From the NCBI RefSeq assembly GCF_009938165.1, contig NZ_AP019649.1, forward strand, positions 186,001-250,000: a stretch of 64,000 nucleotides of DNA. The letters are read 5' to 3'. The notes under the pieces were generated by a model. That model worked only from the letters and a program-made list of their open reading frames with translations. It was not told where the DNA came from and ran no database searches. The DNA comes from Vibrio taketomensis. Lineage in GTDB: Bacteria > Pseudomonadota > Gammaproteobacteria > Enterobacterales > Vibrionaceae. The translations under genes and the position numbers were made by a program. Shown here in pieces: positions 57,909 through 64,000 of the stretch (position 1 is its first letter; each line of letters opens with the position of its first letter).

Positions 57909-59826
57909 TGATTATTGAATTCCTGTTCCATCTGCTCTAGCTCTTCTTGAAGAGCCATCCATTCCATTTCTACATCTTCCAATGCCGTTTTACTGGAGGC
58001 CTGCTCTGTGAGAACTTGATTAAGTTTAGCCTTATTTTCGGCTTCATAAAGTGAGTTATCTGCCAATTGCTCTTCAGCCATCGCCAGTTTTGCACCTAAC
58101 TTATCCATTTTTTCTTCAAGCTTTGTCAGATTCTTGCGAATTGGCGCGGTCAGTTTTCGGAATTCAGCTTCGCGACGTTTCTGATCTTTTTCGCTGCCGC
58201 ACTGTTGGTGTTATTTTTCTCTGGTTGTTCCGCTTGTGCTTCGCGACGTTCTGCTTTTTGTTGATCAGTCAGCCATTTGTAGTAGTCATTTAAGTCGCCA
58301 TCAAATGGGGCCACTTGACGGTCATGTACCAAATACAAATCATCGGTTGTCGCACGCAGTAGATAACGGTCGTGCGAGACGATGACCATAGCACCTTCAA
58401 AGCTTTGCAGTGCCATGGTGAGTGCTTGGCGCATATCTAAATCAAGGTGGTTGGTTGGTTCGTCGAGTAGCAATAAGTTGGGCTTCTGCCACACAATCAG
58501 AGCTAACACCAAACGTGCTTTTTCACCACCAGAGAATGGTGCGACCTTTTCTAATGCTTTGTCACCTTGGAAACCAAAACTACCTAGATAATCACGCAGT
58601 TGTTGCTCAGTATGTTTTGGCGCAATCTGCATCATATGTTGTAGAGGGGTCTCTTCTGGGTGCAGAGTTTCCAATTGGTGCTGAGCAAAGTACCCAATCT
58701 TCACCCCTTGTGAGTATGTCAGATCGCCACTTTGTGGTTTTAACTCGGCAGACAACAATTTGATCAATGTTGATTTACCGGCACCGTTACGACCGAGTAG
58801 ACCGATGCGGCTTCCGGGAACTAAGTTAAGGCGAATCTTTTCTAGGATCAGATTGTCACCGTAACCCGCCGAAGTATCATCCATCATCATAATTGGATTT
58901 GGTAGCGCATCCGGTTCACGAAATTCAAAGCTAAATGGGTTATCAAACTGTGCTGGTAGCACCTTTTCCATACGCTCTAGAGCCTTGATACGACTTTGTG
59001 CTTGGCGCGCTTTTGATGCTTTGTAACGGAAGCGGTCGATGTAGCTCTGCATATGCGCGACTTGCTTTTGTTGCTTAGCAAACATCGCTTGTTGCAGGAT
59101 CAGCTTTTGTGCTCGCTGCTCTTCAAATGATGAGTAGTTGCCAGTGTACTCGTTAAGTTTTTGGTTCTCGACATGAATCACTCGGCCAACAATTGGGTCA
59201 AGAAAATCACGGTCATGAGAAATTAGCACTAACGTACCTGGGTAGCTCTGTAACCAACGCTCCAGCCACATCACCGCATCAAGGTCTAAGTGGTTGGTTG
59301 GTTCATCGAGAAGCAGTAAATCAGATCGGCATAGCAGCGCTTGGGCTAGGTTAAGACGCATACGCCAACCACCGGAGAACTGAGTTAGGTTCCAACTCAT
59401 TTGCGCTTGAGTAAAGCCTAAGCCGTCTAGTAGTTCTGCTGCACGAGCGCGAATGCTATAGCCGCCGATGGTTTCGATTTTACCGTGTAGCTCGGCAACT
59501 AAAGTGCCACGGTCAGCTTCTTCTGCTGACAGCAGTTGTTGCTCTAGCGAGCGATACTCACGGTCGCCATCAATGACATATTCCAACGCGGTGCGATCAA
59601 GCGCAGGGGTTTCCTGTGCAACCCAAGCTAATTCCCAGTGTGCAGGTTTGCTAAAGTTACCCGCATCAATATGGAGCTCGTCTTTGATTAAGGCGAAAAG
59701 CGTAGATTTACCACAGCCATTTTTGCCCACTAAGCCGACTTTGTCGCCAGGATGAATGGTCGCTGATGCGTTGTCTAGTAGGGGCTTACCGCCGCGTAGT
59801 AGTTGGATGTCAGAGAAGGTAATCAT
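57905..59826 (-). pseudogene. yheS: ABC-F ATPase YheS, frameshifted near the C-terminus
   Basis: ABC-F protein with two ATPase modules: Walker A GKNGCGKST and GRNGAGKST, signatures FSGGWRMR and FSGGEKAR, two 'LLLLDEPTNHLDLD' Walker B motifs. ABC-F proteins act on the ribosome. Starts MITFSDIQLLRGG at 59826 (weak ribosome binding site). The frame derails at an A5 run (T5 on the plus strand, about 58186-58190): one more A would read A-K-K-D-Q-K-R-R-E-A-E-F and join the C-terminal coiled coil (LGAKLAMAEEQLADNSLY...), which is open in the other frame down to 57905. About 640 residues when repaired, as in E. coli. Both ATPase domains are intact even without repair. Confidence 0.85.
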
Positions 59827-59960
59827 AGAGTTTTGTTTTTTCTTTAATCGATTCGCCACGCATAGTAGGAGGATTGAGCGAAAAAGTCGATCATTGCGTT
59901 ATGCGCGTCAACCGCGTATAACAAAATGATAACGAAAATAAAAGGAACGCTGTACAAGGA

Positions 59961-60578
59961 ATGGATTTCTCAGTTGCCGCTCAAACCAAAGTTTTGGTTA
60001 TTTACGCCCATCCCGAATCTCAAGTATCGGTCGCCAATCAAGTGATGATCAACCGCATCAAAGAGCTTGAACATGTTACGGTGCGCGATCTTTATGCCCT
60101 TTACCCTGATTTTTTTATTGATGTCGGTACTGAACAGCGAGCACTGCTTGAACACGACGTCATCGTATTTCACCACCCACTCTATCTTTATTCTTGTCCA
60201 GCCTTACTGAAAGAGTGGCTCGATCGTGTATTGGGGCAAAAAGGGTTTGCCTACGGCGAGGGCAACGCATTACGCGGTAAATATTGGCGCAGCGTGATCA
60301 CGGTAGGTGGCAAACAAGAGGCGTTTGGTGAGTTCGGCTACAACAAGTATCCGTTAGAACAAATTTTACAGCCTTTTGAACTGACCGCAGCGCTTTGTCG
60401 CATGAATTGGATAGAACCATTAGTGCTTTACTGGGCGCGTAATGTTAGTGATTTAGAGCGTGTTCAGCATGCCGAACAATATCGCCAGTGGCTCACTTCT
60501 CCATTAGAGAATGTCGATATCGTTTGTGGTGATGAGAGCACACCAAATATAGGAGGTCACGATGGCGTTAGAGGGTGA
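59961..60578 (+). CDS. kefG: KefB ancillary oxidoreductase KefG
   Basis: 205 residues. Flavodoxin-like quinone-reductase fold: '[19 protein letters not shown]', '[21 protein letters not shown]', '[18 protein letters not shown]'. Required for full activity of the glutathione-gated potassium efflux channel KefB. Overlaps kefB by 17 bp. An AAGGA sits directly against the ATG, unusually close. Confidence 0.93.
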   Translation: MDFSVAAQTKVLVIYAHPESQVSVANQVMINRIKELEHVTVRDLYALYPDFFIDVGTEQRALLEHDVIVFHHPLYLYSCPALLKEWLDRVLGQKGFAYGEGNALRGKYWRSVITVGGKQEAFGEFGYNKYPLEQILQPFELTAALCRMNWIEPLVLYWARNVSDLERVQHAEQYRQWLTSPLENVDIVCGDESTPNIGGHDGVRG

Positions 60579-62358
60579 CTTTCTTCAAAGCAGTGCCATA
60601 TTTCTGACCGCGGCCGTGGTGGCAGTGCCAATTGCACAGCGCTTAGGGCTAGGAAGTGTATTGGGCTATCTATTAGCTGGGGTCGCGATCGGTCCTTGGG
60701 GGCTTGGTCTCATTCGCGATGTGGATGCGATTTTACATTTCGCCGAGTTTGGTGTGGTACTGCTGCTATTTTTGATCGGGCTTGAACTGAATCCTAAAAA
60801 ACTCTGGCAATTGCGTGGTCCAATACTTGGTCTTGGTGGGGCTCAGGTACTTTTAACGACTACATTTCTAGCCAGCGTTGCTAATGTTATGGGGCTCAGT
60901 TGGCAGGTGAGTTTAACTATTGGTATGGGCCTCGCGCTGTCTTCAACAGCAATTGCTTTACGAGTGATTGAAGAGCAAGGCTTAGCGGGCAGTGAAACCG
61001 GTCAATCGGGTTTTGCCGTGCTGCTATTTCAAGATATTGCCGTGATTCCTATGTTGGCCTTATTACCGCTATTAGCGGGTAACACGTCAGGTAACTGGCA
61101 AGATGGACTGTATATGCTCGGCGGAGTAATTGGCTTATTAGTCGGCGGCCACTTTTTGCTACGCCCATTGTTTCGTTATGTCGTCGCCAGTGGCGTTCGA
61201 GAGCTATTTACTGTTGCCGCTTTGCTATTGGTGATTGGTATTGCGCTCATTATGAAGCAGCTTGGCTTATCGATGGCACTCGGTGCCTTCTTAGCTGGCG
61301 TGCTCTTGGCAGAAAGTGAATATCGCCATGAGCTGGAAATCGCCATCGAGCCATTCAAAGGATTGTTGCTGGGGTTGTTTTTTATCGCGGTCGGCATGGC
61401 CGTCAACTTGCGTTTATTGGCGTTACAGCCATGGACTATTCTCCTGAGTGTGTTGGCGTTAATCACGATTAAAGGCCTGTTACTGTACGCACTCGCACGA
61501 GCGGCTGGCATTCGAGCCAAATCTCGCAGCCGAATGGCGGCGATATTGAGTCAAGGTGGCGAATTTGCTTTCGTTATTTTTACGGCTGCTCAAAGCCAAC
61601 ATCTCCTCACTACAGAACAGACCGCATTTTTGCTGGTGGTGGTCAGTTTATCTATGGTGACCACGCCGCTTTTGCTAATGGGGCAGGAGAAGTGGTATGC
61701 GCTCAAACTCAATGTAGAAGATGAAGGGCAGCTAGCCTCGGATGTTATCGATAATCAACCAAGGGTGATCATTGCGGGATTTGGCCGCTTTGGGCAAATT
61801 GTTGGCCGTTTGCTGTATGCCAACAAAATCAAACTGACCATTTTGGAAAGCGATGCAAGCCAAATCAAATTGCTGAGAAAGTACGGCTATAAAGTGTTTT
61901 ATGGTGATGCAACGCAAGTAGATTTGCTACGCGCTGCGGGCGCAAACAAAGCAGAAGCGATCATTCTCTGTACCGATTCGCCGGATGAAATTATGCAGAT
62001 TGTTGATTTGTGCAAGCAGCACTTTCCACACTTGAAAATCCTTGCTCGTGCTCGCAGCCGAGTGGAAGCGTATCAATTGCTGAGTCACGGCGTGGATAAG
62101 TATTCTCGTGAGACGTTTCTTGGTGCGCTTGACCTAGGCAAGTTGGCGCTGGTGGAGTTGGGTATGCATCCTTATCAAGCACAGCGCGCAGAAGCGCATT
62201 TTAGAAAGCTCGACAATGCAATGTTGAAAGAACTTTTGCCACAGCACAATGAAGATAAACAATTGGCCCAACGAGCCAAGGAAGCCCGTAAAGAACTAGA
62301 AGAGATATTTGGTCGTGAAATGGAGAACGATCAGCAGAGCAAAAACTTCTGGGACTAG
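60562..62358 (+). CDS. kefB: Glutathione-gated potassium/proton antiporter KefB
   Basis: 598 residues: about twelve transmembrane helices of a CPA2 antiporter ('[10 protein letters not shown]', '[17 protein letters not shown]') and a C-terminal RCK/KTN domain with nucleotide motif '[13 protein letters not shown]' (about 409-421). Closed by glutathione and opened by glutathione adducts of electrophiles, it acidifies the cytoplasm to limit damage. Good GGAGG ribosome binding site inside kefG. Confidence 0.95.
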   Translation: MALEGDFLQSSAIFLTAAVVAVPIAQRLGLGSVLGYLLAGVAIGPWGLGLIRDVDAILHFAEFGVVLLLFLIGLELNPKKLWQLRGPILGLGGAQVLLTTTFLASVANVMGLSWQVSLTIGMGLALSSTAIALRVIEEQGLAGSETGQSGFAVLLFQDIAVIPMLALLPLLAGNTSGNWQDGLYMLGGVIGLLVGGHFLLRPLFRYVVASGVRELFTVAALLLVIGIALIMKQLGLSMALGAFLAGVLLAESEYRHELEIAIEPFKGLLLGLFFIAVGMAVNLRLLALQPWTILLSVLALITIKGLLLYALARAAGIRAKSRSRMAAILSQGGEFAFVIFTAAQSQHLLTTEQTAFLLVVVSLSMVTTPLLLMGQEKWYALKLNVEDEGQLASDVIDNQPRVIIAGFGRFGQIVGRLLYANKIKLTILESDASQIKLLRKYGYKVFYGDATQVDLLRAAGANKAEAIILCTDSPDEIMQIVDLCKQHFPHLKILARARSRVEAYQLLSHGVDKYSRETFLGALDLGKLALVELGMHPYQAQRAEAHFRKLDNAMLKELLPQHNEDKQLAQRAKEARKELEEIFGREMENDQQSKNFWD

Positions 62359-62370
62359 GAGACAAATAGA

Positions 62371-62565
62371 ATGAAAAAGAGATTTATTGCGGGCGCCAGT
62401 TGCCCTAAATGCCAACAACAAGACAGTTTGCGCTGGTGGATCGAAAATAATATCGAGTTAGTTGAGTGTGTTGATTGTGATTACCACGATCAACGTAAAC
62501 CTCAGTCAATGGAAAATACCGCTCGCGCTGATGAAAATATGATCGGTATTTTTCGTCCGAGTTGA
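62371..62565 (+). CDS. yheV: YheV-type zinc-ribbon protein
   Basis: 64 residues with C11-x-x-C14 and C33-x-x-C36, a small zinc ribbon (family DUF2387). Function unknown. Sits between kefB (12 bp) and slyD, the same order as E. coli kefGB-yheV-slyD. GGAGA ribosome binding site. Confidence 0.88.
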   Translation: MKKRFIAGASCPKCQQQDSLRWWIENNIELVECVDCDYHDQRKPQSMENTARADENMIGIFRPS

Positions 62566-62652
62566 TTGTGTTTCTCAAATTGATCCCCATAATACGCAAG
62601 ATAGTGTTTTTTCCCATTTCGTATGGGTAGCCAATAATGCCTCGGAGCAATT

Positions 62653-63228
62653 ATGAAAATCGAAAAGAACGTAGTCGTAAGCCTAGCGTACCAATTGCAA
62701 CTTGAAGATGGTGCTATCGTTGATCAATCAACTGTAGATGCGCCTCTAGATTACTTGCACGGTAACAACAACCTTATCACTGGTCTAGAAAACGCTCTAG
62801 AAGGTAAAGTTGTAGGTGACAAATTTGAAGTAACTGTTGCTCCTGAAGATGCTTACGGTGAGCACAGCGATGACCTAGTTCAACGTGTTCCTGCTGAAGT
62901 ATTCCAAGGTGTTGACCAAATCGAAGTTGGTATGCGTTTCCTAGCGGATACTGACCAAGGTCCAATCCCAGTAGAAGTAACTGAAGTAGATGGCGACGAA
63001 GTTGTGGTTGACGGTAACCACATGCTAGCGGGTCAAACTCTAACTTTCAGTGTTGAAGTTGTAGCAATTCGCGAAGCAACTGAAGAAGAGATCGCTCACG
63101 GTCATATCCACCAAGGTGGCGGCTGCTGTGGTGGTCATGATCACGACCACGAAGGCGGTTGCTGTGGTGGCGAAGACAAAGGTGATGATCACGAGTGCTG
63201 CGGTGGCGGCGGTTGTGGCTCTCACTAA
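62653..63228 (+). CDS. slyD: FKBP-type peptidyl-prolyl isomerase SlyD
   Basis: 191 residues: split FKBP domain with the inserted-in-flap chaperone domain (about 1-150), then a metal-binding tail rich in His, Cys, Gly and Asp (about 151-191, repeats of GGCCGG and HDHDHE type). Prolyl isomerase and chaperone that also feeds nickel to hydrogenase or urease enzymes where present. GAGCAA-type weak ribosome binding site. Confidence 0.96.
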   Translation: MKIEKNVVVSLAYQLQLEDGAIVDQSTVDAPLDYLHGNNNLITGLENALEGKVVGDKFEVTVAPEDAYGEHSDDLVQRVPAEVFQGVDQIEVGMRFLADTDQGPIPVEVTEVDGDEVVVDGNHMLAGQTLTFSVEVVAIREATEEEIAHGHIHQGGGCCGGHDHDHEGGCCGGEDKGDDHECCGGGGCGSH

Positions 63229-63268
63229 TCACTAGTGCCAAGCCTGTTTTATTATTGGGCTGAGCTCG

Positions 63269-63306
63269 AAAAAAGCGAAGGAGATGAATATCGACTTCGC
63301 TTTTTT
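63269..63306 (+). terminator. Rho-independent terminator of the kefGB-yheV-slyD cluster
   Basis: Stem AAAAAAGCGAAG / CTTCGCTTTTTT (63269-63280, 63295-63306) with a 14-base loop, 40 bp after slyD. Confidence 0.85.
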
Positions 63307-63495
63307 ATTGTTAGTAGTAAACCCATGCTAAGCGAAGGAAATCTCTTTCTCCAGAGACCAATACTAATAAAATCGACAATCCAGCAGAGTGAACTTTGCC
63401 TTTTCTTTCGCGCTTGCCAATCGCATGTTCATTACAAATCGATGATTAAAAAATGACTGCAAGAAGAGTGATTCGGTGCTAGAATCCTTTTTTAA

Positions 63496-64000
<505 letters not shown>

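Overview
This 64 kb window is a stretch of chromosome from a gammaproteobacterium of the family Vibrionaceae, almost certainly a Vibrio (probably chromosome 1). The evidence is gene content and order: an aphA quorum-sensing regulator, the runs rpmE-priA-cytR-ftsN-hslVU, frdABCD/epmA, secB-gpsA-cysE, argE|argCBGH, prx5/grx|oxyR, mrcA-pilMNOPQ-aroKB-damX-dam-rpe-gph-trpS, astCAD, crp-prkB-yheUT-yheS and kefGB-yheV-slyD-purA. Protein sequences are close to Escherichia coli and Vibrio cholerae relatives as I remember them. No rRNA, tRNA, CRISPR, insertion sequence or prophage was seen, so this is core genome rather than an accessory island.

Layout. 1-8.4 kb: malic enzyme start, ribosomal protein L31, PriA helicase, CytR, the divisome protein FtsN, a lone GalE, and the heat-shock protease HslVU behind a sigma-32-type promoter. 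8.4-15.2 kb: a BCCT transporter, the four-gene fumarate reductase operon, and EpmA. 15.3-22.3 kb: rhodanese YibN, SecB, GpsA, CysE, AphA and PEP carboxylase. 22.5-28.5 kb: arginine biosynthesis (argE divergent from argCBGH, with an ArgR-like operator between). 28.5-33.9 kb: a peroxide-defence block (AhpC, AhpF, a peroxiredoxin-glutaredoxin fusion and OxyR) with OxyR-type four-half-site operators in front of ahpC and between prx5/grx and oxyR. Two small membrane proteins sit inside this block, one of them a 32-residue protein. 34-48.9 kb: PBP1a, the type IV pilus alignment/secretin genes, shikimate genes, DamX, Dam, Rpe, Gph, TrpS and PabA. 49.3-54.1 kb: arginine succinyltransferase catabolism (astC, astA, astD) with a DUF1338 metalloenzyme. 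54.2-64 kb: CRP, PrkB, YheU, YheT, a TIGR02444 protein, the ABC-F ATPase YheS, the KefGB potassium efflux system, YheV, SlyD and the start of PurA.

Three genes are broken in this sequence: pilN and yheS each by what looks like a one-base contraction of a six-base homopolymer, and purA by a scrambled, shortened block. All three normally matter to the cell, so errors in the assembled sequence are at least as likely as real mutations.

The most interesting non-textbook signals are: a complete tiny transcription unit (promoter, strong ribosome binding site, 32-codon membrane protein resembling the cytochrome bd subunit YnhF/CydH, terminator); a multi-hairpin 3' untranslated region after argH that looks like a small-RNA reservoir; a perfect 19-bp palindrome upstream of aphA and other perfect dyads in front of cytR, maeB and epmA/frd; CRP-type sites near frd, ppc and aphA; and a DUF1338 enzyme tied to arginine catabolism. 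I found no clearly new large system.
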